From assembly GCA_012517095.1 (NCBI GenBank), contig JAAYVQ010000270.1, positions 1-34,705 of the forward strand: DNA of 34,705 nt. The letters are read 5' to 3'. The notes under the pieces are model-generated. The model was not told where the DNA came from, made no database searches, and worked only from the letters and a program-made list of their open reading frames with translations. A program made the position numbers and the translations under genes. Source of the stretch: Phycisphaerae bacterium. GTDB lineage: Bacteria; Planctomycetota; Phycisphaerae; Sedimentisphaerales; Anaerohalosphaeraceae. This document shows, in pieces, positions 18,524 to 26,532 of the stretch. Every line of letters starts with the position of its first letter. Position 1 is the stretch's first letter.

Positions 18524-19204
18524 TCAATCCCAGTATTCTTCTTTGGTATAATCAATCTCTTCGAATTTCGTATTAAAGTTCGTTTTGGGACAATTGTACA
18601 TATATCGGCTGATACAATGAGTTGTTGCATCGATCAGATCCATCCGGGTCGCATCGGAACCTTTCGTATTCACCTCCACCCGAGTACGAATCAATCGACC
18701 GGAAGATTCTGGCGGCCATAGCTGCGTCCCCCCATCGTCGAAAATCATGCTTCGTGTCATAAGATGACCCGTAAAATATCCTTCTCTGTGAAGCTGCGTC
18801 ATCTGAAACTCTTCGATCCGGACATACAGGATAGTTCCAGCGCCCCCTTCGCGGGCAATCTGACTGGGCGACAACAATCGGAAGTCAATCGGAGATTTCG
18901 CCCTCGCGGGCGACGCCTCCCCGGAAACAAAAAGAAAATCGCTCTGGATAGAGGCCTTCTTGATCAACTCGGCTCGGATGGCCGCAGCCAGCTCGGAGTT
19001 GAGCGACGGGCTGGCAGCCGACCAGGTTGATTCCACAAAAACGGCAATTCGTTTGTCGCTTCGTTGTTTCAACTCGAACTCCGCCGGCACTTTAATATCG
19101 TACGCTGCGGGACTGCCCAGAATCGGAATCAGCAGGCAGCCGCCGGCGATGCCGGCAATCGCCGGGAGGAGAAAAACCATGATTGTTCGTTGCGCGGTGG
19201 CCAT
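18524..19204 (-). CDS. Hypothetical lipoprotein (about 226 aa)
   Basis: Start trimmed to MATAQRTIMVFLLPAIAGIAGGC; lipobox AGGC; 19 bp upstream of serA. Confidence 0.75.
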   Translation of the reverse strand: MATAQRTIMVFLLPAIAGIAGGCLLIPILGSPAAYDIKVPAEFELKQRSDKRIAVFVESTWSAASPSLNSELAAAIRAELIKKASIQSDFLFVSGEASPARAKSPIDFRLLSPSQIAREGGAGTILYVRIEEFQMTQLHREGYFTGHLMTRSMIFDDGGTQLWPPESSGRLIRTRVEVNTKGSDATRMDLIDATTHCISRYMYNCPKTNFNTKFEEIDYTKEEYWD

Positions 19205-19274
19205 CCATTTACTTTCGCAAGGGATCAACGCCCAGGGTATCACGATTCGTGGATATTGGATACCCATATTTCTG

Positions 19275-19745
19275 TTACGCTATTTCCACTTCCAGAATCG
19301 TCCGAATCACTTCAAGAATCCATGCGGCTAAAACCAACCCTCCCCAGACAGCCGCCGCTTTCCAGAAAAATCTCTTCGAACGAAACCTGTTTAGAAAGGC
19401 GAACTGTACCCCAAACAGACTGGAAAGTAAAGCAAAAAACGCGACCGCCACAGCCACTCCACAGGATACCGCCGCCGCGGGTTGTATATTAAACGACCGG
19501 AGAATGTGTCCCGTAACGAATGCCTGACCGGCTCGGGTCCAATAGCATCCCAGACAAGGAAGGCCGGTCCGCTGCCGAAATCCACAAACCCCCAGTAACG
19601 AGACGGTATCCATCCAACCCTTTTCGGCGGCCAACAAGAATGAGAATATCCCCCCGATCATCAAGAATACGGTAAACGCAAGCCACCTCTGGCGGGAGGT
19701 GACCTGTGTAAAAATCCGGTTCGATGATCGTTGGCAGGTATTCAT
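19275..19745 (-). CDS. DUF2752 family membrane protein
   Basis: GLPCLGCYWTRAGQAFVTGHI resembles the DUF2752 CPxCGxTRA motif; hydrophobic helices. Start set at MNTCQRSSN. Confidence 0.75.
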   Translation of the reverse strand: MNTCQRSSNRIFTQVTSRQRWLAFTVFLMIGGIFSFLLAAEKGWMDTVSLLGVCGFRQRTGLPCLGCYWTRAGQAFVTGHILRSFNIQPAAAVSCGVAVAVAFFALLSSLFGVQFAFLNRFRSKRFFWKAAAVWGGLVLAAWILEVIRTILEVEIA

Positions 19746-19759
19746 GATTTTGGTACAAT
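19731..19759 (+). promoter_or_regulatory. suhB promoter
   Basis: TTGGCA (19731-19736), 17-bp spacer, TACAAT (19754-19759). Confidence 0.6.
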
Positions 19760-19782
19760 AGTCGTTCAATCTTGATTGTCAA
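19755..19782 (-). promoter_or_regulatory. Divergent promoter toward the DUF2752-lipoprotein-serA-top6B block
   Basis: Minus strand TTGACA (19782-19777), 16-bp spacer, TATTGT (19760-19755); its -10 overlaps the suhB -10 on the opposite strand. Confidence 0.45.
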
Positions 19783-19799
19783 GCGGAAAGGAACGGCAA

Positions 19800-20615
19800 G
19801 TGAATCATACGGATATCCGGGATATGCTGGAAACGGCCGTAGTGGCGTCTCGATTGGCCGGGCAACGGGCAATGGAGGAAATTCGTTATGTCAAATCTTC
19901 CATCAAAGACGGCCGGGAAATGGTCACGCAAGCCGACGGTATTTGTCAGAAAATCATTATAGACCGAATCAAGGAATCTTATCCCGATCATGGATTTCTT
20001 GGGGAAGAAGGCGGTTCTCAGGGTATTTTTCGCCAGCCGCCCCGCGGAGCCGATGACATCTGGTGGGTTATCGACCCTATCGACGGCACCAACAACTATG
20101 CCCACGGATTGCTGTGTTTTGCCGTCAGCGTCGCGGCCTTCTGGAAAGGCAAACCCATCGTCGCCGTGATCTTCGATCCTGCCACGGAGTCAATGTACAC
20201 AGCCACGGAGGATACCGGTGCCCAGCGGAACGACTCGGAGATTCGTGTCAATGACGAACCCCTGAGCCGTTTTTCCAGCTTTGGCATTGACAGCCACTTC
20301 CGATCGGAAATGGCCGGCGCAATCCAAAGGATGATAAAAAATACTCGTTTTCGAAATCTCGGCGCCACGGCTCTGCACCTGGCCTATGTCGCCAAAGGTT
20401 CGATGATCGGAACGATCACCACGGACGCCAAACTTTGGGATATCGCCGCGGGCGTTTTTCTGATCGAGACTGCGGGCGGAATCGTAACGGACCTGCAGGG
20501 TAAAAGAATCTTTCCCCTCGATGTGGCGGCTTATACCGGCCAGACTATCGTGATGATCTCGGCCAATCGCAAAAATCACCCCGATCTCCTCAAGCTGTTT
20601 TCCAGCGGCAGTTGA
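19800..20615 (+). CDS. suhB: Inositol monophosphatase family protein
   Basis: GTG start after AAAGGA; FLGEEGG, WWVIDPIDGTNNYAHGLLCFAVSVA and TDAKLWDIAAGVFLIETAGG motifs. Confidence 0.92.
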   Translation: MNHTDIRDMLETAVVASRLAGQRAMEEIRYVKSSIKDGREMVTQADGICQKIIIDRIKESYPDHGFLGEEGGSQGIFRQPPRGADDIWWVIDPIDGTNNYAHGLLCFAVSVAAFWKGKPIVAVIFDPATESMYTATEDTGAQRNDSEIRVNDEPLSRFSSFGIDSHFRSEMAGAIQRMIKNTRFRNLGATALHLAYVAKGSMIGTITTDAKLWDIAAGVFLIETAGGIVTDLQGKRIFPLDVAAYTGQTIVMISANRKNHPDLLKLFSSGS

Positions 20616-20700
20616 TCATTCCTTTGATTCATGATATGCTGTGATTGAATTCGGATTTCCAAACACGAAGGCAGAGATATTCAGAAACAGGGAGACACCC

Positions 20701-22248
20701 ATGCAAAGATGGTATCGTTGGAGCGGACTGGCCATCATCCTGGTCCTGGCGATCGCTCTGGAACTCTATGCTGAATCTCAGGTCGGCAGCGCGGAGATCG
20801 GCCGCGATACGATGAAGATGTATCGCCAGAAACAGACGGGGCAAACGGAACTCAAACCGCGACGAGTACAATCCTCCGCGGCACCGAAACGGATATTTCA
20901 GGAACAGCAAGCCATAGCCGAAGCGGCAGCCAAGCCCCCCCAGGATACGCAACCGGCACCCACTGCGGGCACGACAGAACAACCAATCCCGGCTGTTGCC
21001 GAACCCGCAATCACAGAGCCAATACCCGCCGAGACTTCCACGGTACCTCCTGCGACAACGGCGCAACCGAAACCAACCGCTGTCTCCGGGGATCAGACGA
21101 CCAAAGACGAATTACTCGCCCTGTTACCCGATTCGATGATCGCCTGTGTTCGGGTCAACAACCTGGATTATACACTGGCGCTGATTGATCAATACTTAAT
21201 GGGTCTGTCGCCCATTCCGATGGTTGCAACGATCGGTGTTCGGACAGGATTGGCCCAGGTTACGCAAGACCAGAACCTACAGGCCATCAACACCGGAGGA
21301 AACCTTGCCCTCGTCGTCCTTCCTCCTCCGACGGGACAGGGCGACCCGTTAGCGGGGCTTCTGTCGCCTTTCAAGGGCCCCGACTCCGCTGAGGCATTGA
21401 AAGCTGCCAATGTCGTGCCTTTATCAAATCCGGCTTTCGGATGGAAATCGTTATCTCCGGATCAACCGGCGCCTGACCTTTCCAAAAGTAAACCCCTTCA
21501 ACCGTCGTTGACGGCCAAGCAATTGGATGATACGGCGACCTCACCGATCTGGCTGTTCGTGAACCTGCCGAAAGCAGTGGAGTATGCAGCTCCGGTCGCA
21601 GAAGCCAAGCTGCAAGAACAAGCGGCGGCCAACCCTCAACTGAAGTCAGCTCTGGACCAAACCGAGCAGATCAAACAAATCGGTAAGGAAATTCAATGTC
21701 TCAGCGCCAGCGTCTATCCAAGTGGACCGATGTTGACCCTCGATATGGATCTGATCCCCGTACCCGGTTCCAAATTCGCATCCTCCCTGAACAAAGAGAT
21801 GTTCAAGCTCCAGCCGACGCCGGAAATGGATCCGGTCACCCGCGGAATGGTAACGATGATGCAAGCTTTGAAAGTTAAGGACACCTCGACGACCAAGGAT
21901 GAGGCCATCATCGGGATTCGGAATCCGGATAAGGCCGACTTTGTAGGGGTTTTCTCTATCCCGGAACTCATTGGAAACATGGTCCAGATCGCATCCCAGC
22001 TACCGGGCCAAGAACAATCGGCGATGCAATTGATGATGGTCGCGGAGATGGCACAACAGATCGGATCACAGGTTAAAAGCAAGATGGCCATGGCCTTTAC
22101 GGTCCAGGAAAAGGCCTTGAATATCCAGATCGCGATCCCGAAAAAGCATGTTGTCGAAATGGTTCAGGTAATCCAGACACTGCAACAATCCGGTATGACG
22201 CAACCGCAGACAATGCCGGCCCCCACTCAAACCGATGGATCGCAATGA
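20701..22248 (+). CDS. Secreted hypothetical protein with Pro/Thr/Ala-rich linker
   Basis: Start trimmed to MQRWYRWSGLAIILVLAIALELYAES (signal/anchor); low-complexity linker, then a globular domain beginning KDELLALLPDSMIACVRVNNLD. Confidence 0.8.
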   Translation: MQRWYRWSGLAIILVLAIALELYAESQVGSAEIGRDTMKMYRQKQTGQTELKPRRVQSSAAPKRIFQEQQAIAEAAAKPPQDTQPAPTAGTTEQPIPAVAEPAITEPIPAETSTVPPATTAQPKPTAVSGDQTTKDELLALLPDSMIACVRVNNLDYTLALIDQYLMGLSPIPMVATIGVRTGLAQVTQDQNLQAINTGGNLALVVLPPPTGQGDPLAGLLSPFKGPDSAEALKAANVVPLSNPAFGWKSLSPDQPAPDLSKSKPLQPSLTAKQLDDTATSPIWLFVNLPKAVEYAAPVAEAKLQEQAAANPQLKSALDQTEQIKQIGKEIQCLSASVYPSGPMLTLDMDLIPVPGSKFASSLNKEMFKLQPTPEMDPVTRGMVTMMQALKVKDTSTTKDEAIIGIRNPDKADFVGVFSIPELIGNMVQIASQLPGQEQSAMQLMMVAEMAQQIGSQVKSKMAMAFTVQEKALNIQIAIPKKHVVEMVQVIQTLQQSGMTQPQTMPAPTQTDGSQ

Positions 22249-22289
22249 GGGTCCCATAAGAATCCTCTTCTTCCCGATTTGATTCGCCT

Positions 22290-22323
22290 AAACCCCTTGC
22301 CGGACACCGGAAAGGGGTTTTCT
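22290..22323 (+). terminator. Intrinsic terminator of the 20701-22248 gene
   Basis: AAACCCCTTGCCGGACACCGGAAAGGGGTTTT: CCCCTT/AAGGGG and CCGG/CCGG stem with one G-A mismatch, loop ACA, ending TTTTCTTTT. Confidence 0.85.
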
Positions 22324-22362
22324 TTTGCGCTGTGCGGACCAAAAAATATTTTATTTTCCCCG

Positions 22363-22391
22363 TTGACATTGTCGCCGAGATATGGCATAAT
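22363..22391 (+). promoter_or_regulatory. trp operon promoter
   Basis: TTGACA (22363-22368), 17-bp spacer, CATAAT (22386-22391). Confidence 0.85.
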
Positions 22392-22398
22392 TGTTTCT

Positions 22399-22464
22399 AT
22401 GAAAAGAAACAACTCATCCAACTTGTTGTGGTGGTGGCGGCCTGTCGGATTCCTCGACAGGTAG
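22399..22464 (+). CDS. trpL: trp operon leader peptide MKRNNSSNLLWWWRPVGFLDR
   Basis: ATG AAA AGA AAC AAC TCA TCC AAC TTG TTG TGG TGG TGG CGG CCT GTC GGA TTC CTC GAC AGG TAG; three tandem Trp codons at 22429-22437, immediately before a terminator and trpE. Confidence 0.9.
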   Translation: MKRNNSSNLLWWWRPVGFLDR

Positions 22465-22531
22465 GGGATGGTTTCCGTTACCGGATGAGAAATCTTCCTG
22501 GGCCTGTCGTATAAAGCGACAGGCCTTTTTT
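22441..22531 (+). promoter_or_regulatory. trp attenuator with mutually exclusive hairpins
   Basis: Segment 1 CCTGTCG (22441-22447); segment 2 CGACAGG (22455-22461); segment 3 GGCCTGTCG (22501-22509); segment 4 CGACAGGCC (22517-22525), then TTTTTT (22526-22531). 1:2 and 2:3 pair over 7 bp, 3:4 over 9 bp, all perfectly. Confidence 0.92.
22501..22531 (+). terminator. Attenuator (3:4) intrinsic terminator
   Basis: GGCCTGTCG-TATAAAG-CGACAGGCC followed by six T. Confidence 0.93.
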
Positions 22532-22563
22532 ATTTATATCAAGTAGAATGCAGGGAATAGAAC

Positions 22564-24189
22564 ATGAGCGTATCTGTGGATCACCCGATTGAACATGCGA
22601 TTCAACAGGCCGGGACCGGCGAGATTGTCCCGTTGGTTCGCGAAATTCCAATGACCTGTCCGGTGGACTTCTTCGCACGACTGAGCGACTATGGACGAAC
22701 CGTCCATAGTTGCCTGTTCGAATCCCGCGACCAGCGTGCCGACAGTGACGCCGGGGAACTGACCTTTGGAACCGCCCGACCCGCCCTCTATCTGACCGGC
22801 CGGGGCGCAGACTTTCGCATCGAGGCCCTTACCGAGACCGGATGTCGGATGATCCGCTTCCTGGCCGCCCGGTCCCAACGGTTTCCCCGATGCAGTCGGT
22901 TTCGCATTTCTGAAAATCGCATCGAAGGCGCCGTTGAAACCTCCTCCGGAATCCTGGATGAGCAGAGCCGCCTCAAACGCCCCGGACAAATGGACATCCT
23001 CCGGGCCGTCGCGTATGGCTTCCGAATGGCTCACTCCCCCTTTCGGGTCACCTGCGGTCTTCTCGGAGCCATCAGTTATGACTTTATCGATCAGTTCGAA
23101 CGACTGCCCGCCAGTCCCGCCGACCTGCTCCGAAATCCCGACTATGAATTATATTTCGCCGACAATATCTTCTTGATGGACCACAAGTCCGGCAAATCCT
23201 TCGTGATCGTCAACGCCATGATTACCGACGATGACCGCGATGAAATCGCCGGCCAGGTTCATGAATGTTTCCAGTCCTATTTTGACGCCTTGAAAATGCC
23301 GGCCCCAGCCGGCCGGAAGATTGCATCGCCTCTGAATGCGCCCACCACGGACACCTCCAAAGAACAATATATTCGGATGGTCGAAAAGGCCCAACAACAT
23401 ATTGTGGACGGGGATATCTTCCAGGTGGTCCTGAGTCGAACTCTGATGGAACCCTGTCCCGATGAACCGCTGGATGTCTATCGCCGTCTTCGCAAACTCA
23501 ATCCGTCCCCGTATATGTTCTTTCTGAACACCCCCGGGGCCGTTCTTACCGGGTCCAGCCCTGAATTGAATCTTCGGGTCACCGGCAACCAACAAAGGTC
23601 CATCGAGATCCGACCAATCGCAGGAACCAAACCCCGCGGCAAAGTGAAGGGCCGAATTGATCCCGATACGGATTTCCGGTACGAGGCCGAACTGAAACTG
23701 GATCTCAAGGAACTGGCCGAACACATGATGCTCGTGGACCTGGCACGGAATGATATCGCCCGGGTATCCCAGCCGGGATCACGGGTCGTCAGCGAAATGC
23801 TGGCGGTGGAAAAATACGAATCCGTCATGCATCTGGTCAGCAATGTCAAAGGGATTCTGCGGGATGATCTGGACGCTCTCAGCGCGTACCTCGCAACGAT
23901 GAATATGGGGACTCTCACTGGAGCTCCGAAGATTGAAGCCATGAAGATTATCCGCCAATTGGAGGCCAGTAAACGAGGATACTATGGCGGTGCGGTCCTG
24001 TACCTGACGGTTGACGGACAGTTCGACAGTTGTATCACGATCCGCAGTATTCAGATCCGCGACCGCGTGGCATATATCCGTGCCGGCGCCGGGATCGTCT
24101 ACGACAGCGTCCCGACAACGGAATTCGATGAAACCGAATTCAAAGCCCAGTCCTGTTTGCGGGCCATCCGAAACGGAGAAACCCAATGA
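22564..24189 (+). CDS. trpE: Anthranilate synthase component I
   Basis: LNPSPYMFFLNTPGAVLTGSSPE, RPIAGTKPRGK, ELAEHMMLVDLARNDIARV, GTLTGAPKIEAMKIIRQLE, GGAVLYLTVDGQFDSCITIRS. SD-like AGGGA before ATG. Confidence 0.97.
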   Translation: MSVSVDHPIEHAIQQAGTGEIVPLVREIPMTCPVDFFARLSDYGRTVHSCLFESRDQRADSDAGELTFGTARPALYLTGRGADFRIEALTETGCRMIRFLAARSQRFPRCSRFRISENRIEGAVETSSGILDEQSRLKRPGQMDILRAVAYGFRMAHSPFRVTCGLLGAISYDFIDQFERLPASPADLLRNPDYELYFADNIFLMDHKSGKSFVIVNAMITDDDRDEIAGQVHECFQSYFDALKMPAPAGRKIASPLNAPTTDTSKEQYIRMVEKAQQHIVDGDIFQVVLSRTLMEPCPDEPLDVYRRLRKLNPSPYMFFLNTPGAVLTGSSPELNLRVTGNQQRSIEIRPIAGTKPRGKVKGRIDPDTDFRYEAELKLDLKELAEHMMLVDLARNDIARVSQPGSRVVSEMLAVEKYESVMHLVSNVKGILRDDLDALSAYLATMNMGTLTGAPKIEAMKIIRQLEASKRGYYGGAVLYLTVDGQFDSCITIRSIQIRDRVAYIRAGAGIVYDSVPTTEFDETEFKAQSCLRAIRNGETQ

Positions 24190-24806
24190 ATGATTCAGCA
24201 ATGAATGTCCTGTTTATCGACAATTTCGACTCGTTCACTTACAACCTCGTCGATGAATTTGAAAAGCGGGGATGCCGCGTGCTGGTCTATCGTGCCGATA
24301 CGATTTTGGATGACTTGATTGGAGCCGCAGACACATTCTCTCCGGATTTGATCGTTCTGTCGCCGGGACCGGGGAATCCCGATACGGCCGGAGTGACATT
24401 AGCGGCAATTGGTCATTATCACGACAAACTTCCGATCTTCGGCGTATGTCTTGGCCATCAGGCGATTGTGCAGTATTTCGGCGGAAAAATCATTCACGCC
24501 CCTCAGGCCATGCATGGCAAGGCCTCGCGGATTTCACATCATCAAAAGGGAATCTTTCGTGGGATAGAAAATCCCCTGCAGGCCGGACGGTATCACAGTT
24601 TGTGCGCAATGCAAGTGCCGGAGTGTCTGGAGACGGTGGCCGAATATGAATCGATCGTCATGGCCGTCCAGCACACGACGCTGCCGATTTATGGCGTTCA
24701 GTTTCATCCGGAAAGCATCTTGACCCCCACGGGTGGAAGATTAATCGAGAATCTAATCGAAACGGCTCGACAGACCCGATCTTCTCAAATTCCCCAAACG
24801 GCATAG
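24186..24806 (+). CDS. trpG: Anthranilate synthase component II (glutamine amidotransferase)
   Basis: VLFIDNFDSFTYNLVDEF, LSPGPGNP, FGVCLGHQAI, GVQFHPESILT; ATGA overlap with trpE. Confidence 0.96.
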   Translation: MNDSAMNVLFIDNFDSFTYNLVDEFEKRGCRVLVYRADTILDDLIGAADTFSPDLIVLSPGPGNPDTAGVTLAAIGHYHDKLPIFGVCLGHQAIVQYFGGKIIHAPQAMHGKASRISHHQKGIFRGIENPLQAGRYHSLCAMQVPECLETVAEYESIVMAVQHTTLPIYGVQFHPESILTPTGGRLIENLIETARQTRSSQIPQTA

Positions 24807-24815
24807 GAGATTACG

Positions 24816-25856
24816 ATGGCGAAGATTTCCCAGTATCTGGATATCATTCTGGAAGGCAAAGACCTGTCGTTCGATCAAGCCAAGGCCTTGCTCGATATCA
24901 TTTTCGAGGGCGGCGTTGCCGAGGTCCAGATTGCGGCATTTCTGGCAGCTATGCGGGTCAAAAAGGCCGCCGTTTCCGAGATGGCCGGATTGGCCGCTTC
25001 CCTCCGGGAACATGCCGTAAAGGTTGAAACGGGTCTCGATAATCTGGTCGATACCTGTGGAACGGGCGGGGCTTCCGTCAAGACCTTCAATATCTCGACG
25101 GCCTCGGCCCTCGTCGCCGCCGGCGCGGGGGTCTATGTGGCCAAACATGGAAATCGCGGAATCACCAGTCGGTGCGGTTCGGCGGATGTGCTGACGGAAC
25201 TGGGAGTCAATATCGCGCCGGGACCGGAGATTGTCGCTCAGTGTATTCGACAGGCCCGCATCGGTTTTATGTTTGCGCCGAAATTTCATCCGGCCATGAA
25301 ACATGTCCAGCCGATCCGTCAAAGTCTGGATTTCAGGACCGCTTTTAATATCCTAGGACCGCTGGCCAATCCGGCCGGTGCGGCCGCCCAGGTGATGGGT
25401 GTTCCCGAAGAAAGTCTGATGGGACGAATTGCCGAGACGCTGAAACGACTGGGAGTGCGGAGAGCTATGGTTGTTCATAGCAACGGCCTGGACGAGATCA
25501 GCACGATGGGTCCGAGTTTAATTATGGAATTACGCGATGGCTGGATTAAAAACAGGGAAATCTATCCGACCGATTACGGAATCGAGATTGCCGATTATGA
25601 ATCTCTCCGAGGCGACGATGCCGCAACGAATGCCGGGATCATTCGACAGATCCTGGCCGGAAGGGAAACGGGACCCAAAAAAGATATCGTAGTACTCAAC
25701 GCAGCCGCCGCTATAATAGTGGCCGGTTTGGCGGAGGATTTTCCCGACGCAGTCGAGAAAGCCGAGGAATCGATTCGTCTGGGCAAAGCCCAATGGTCGC
25801 TCGATCAGCTTGTCCGGATATCCAACAGCCAAACGGAGACGACAAAAACGGCATGA
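24816..25856 (+). CDS. trpD: Anthranilate phosphoribosyltransferase
   Basis: DTCGTGGASVKTFNISTASALVAAGAGVYVAKHGNRGITSRCGSADVLTELG, FAPKFHPAMKHVQPIRQSLDFRTAFNILGPLANPA. Confidence 0.97.
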   Translation: MAKISQYLDIILEGKDLSFDQAKALLDIIFEGGVAEVQIAAFLAAMRVKKAAVSEMAGLAASLREHAVKVETGLDNLVDTCGTGGASVKTFNISTASALVAAGAGVYVAKHGNRGITSRCGSADVLTELGVNIAPGPEIVAQCIRQARIGFMFAPKFHPAMKHVQPIRQSLDFRTAFNILGPLANPAGAAAQVMGVPEESLMGRIAETLKRLGVRRAMVVHSNGLDEISTMGPSLIMELRDGWIKNREIYPTDYGIEIADYESLRGDDAATNAGIIRQILAGRETGPKKDIVVLNAAAAIIVAGLAEDFPDAVEKAEESIRLGKAQWSLDQLVRISNSQTETTKTA

Positions 25857-26476
25857 TGCGGGTTAAGGTCAAAATTTGCGGACTCACGAATCTCGAAGAC
25901 GCCCTGATGGCGGTCGATATGGGCGCGGATATGGTCGGATTTAATTTTTATCCCCGCAGTCAGCGCTATATCGGTATCGCCCAGGCCCTCGATATCATCA
26001 ATAAAATCCCGACCTTTGTGGACACCGTCGGCATTTTCGTTAATCCGACCATCGAGGATATCCGGGATGTGGCCGAACAGGGCTTCCTCAACTGGATTCA
26101 ACTGCATGGGGATGAGACGGTCGAGTTCTGCGACTCGCTTCGATGGATGACCACGCGAACGATTAAGGCGATCCGGGTGAAAGATCGCCGCGATATCGAA
26201 ACGGCGAAGGCCTATTTCACAGACGCGGTTTTGTTCGACACCTTTGTGGACGGGGCCTATGGCGGAACAGGACAACGGTTCGACTGGCGGCAGATCGATC
26301 CATCGTATCGGAGGGTGTTTCTGGCCGGGGGAATCACTCCGGAAAATGTCGCTCAGGCGGTCGAAATGGGTACCTACGCCATTGATGTCTGCAGCGGAAT
26401 CGAGTCCAAGCCCGGCAAAAAAGACTACCTGATGATGCGACAACTCTTCGAAAACATCCGGCATATTCGGGGGTGA
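25853..26476 (+). CDS. trpF: Phosphoribosylanthranilate isomerase
   Basis: Start trimmed to MMRVKVKICGLTNLEDALMAVDMGADMVGFNFYPRSQRYI; ATGA overlap with trpD; LAGGITPENVAQA. Confidence 0.95.
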   Translation: MMRVKVKICGLTNLEDALMAVDMGADMVGFNFYPRSQRYIGIAQALDIINKIPTFVDTVGIFVNPTIEDIRDVAEQGFLNWIQLHGDETVEFCDSLRWMTTRTIKAIRVKDRRDIETAKAYFTDAVLFDTFVDGAYGGTGQRFDWRQIDPSYRRVFLAGGITPENVAQAVEMGTYAIDVCSGIESKPGKKDYLMMRQLFENIRHIRG

Positions 26477-26532
26477 TTTCTGCCGAGGATGTGCCGACTG
26501 CGATTCAATCAACTGACCAACAGGAACCTGCC

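Noticed and set aside
19681-19702. CACCTC-TGGCGG-GAGGTG hairpin
   Set aside because: Lies inside the DUF2752 coding region, short stem, no T-tract.
22465-22490. Second mini-ORF ATGGTTTCCGTTACCGGATGA between attenuator segments 2 and 3
   Set aside because: Only six codons with no regulatory codon bias; more likely linker sequence.
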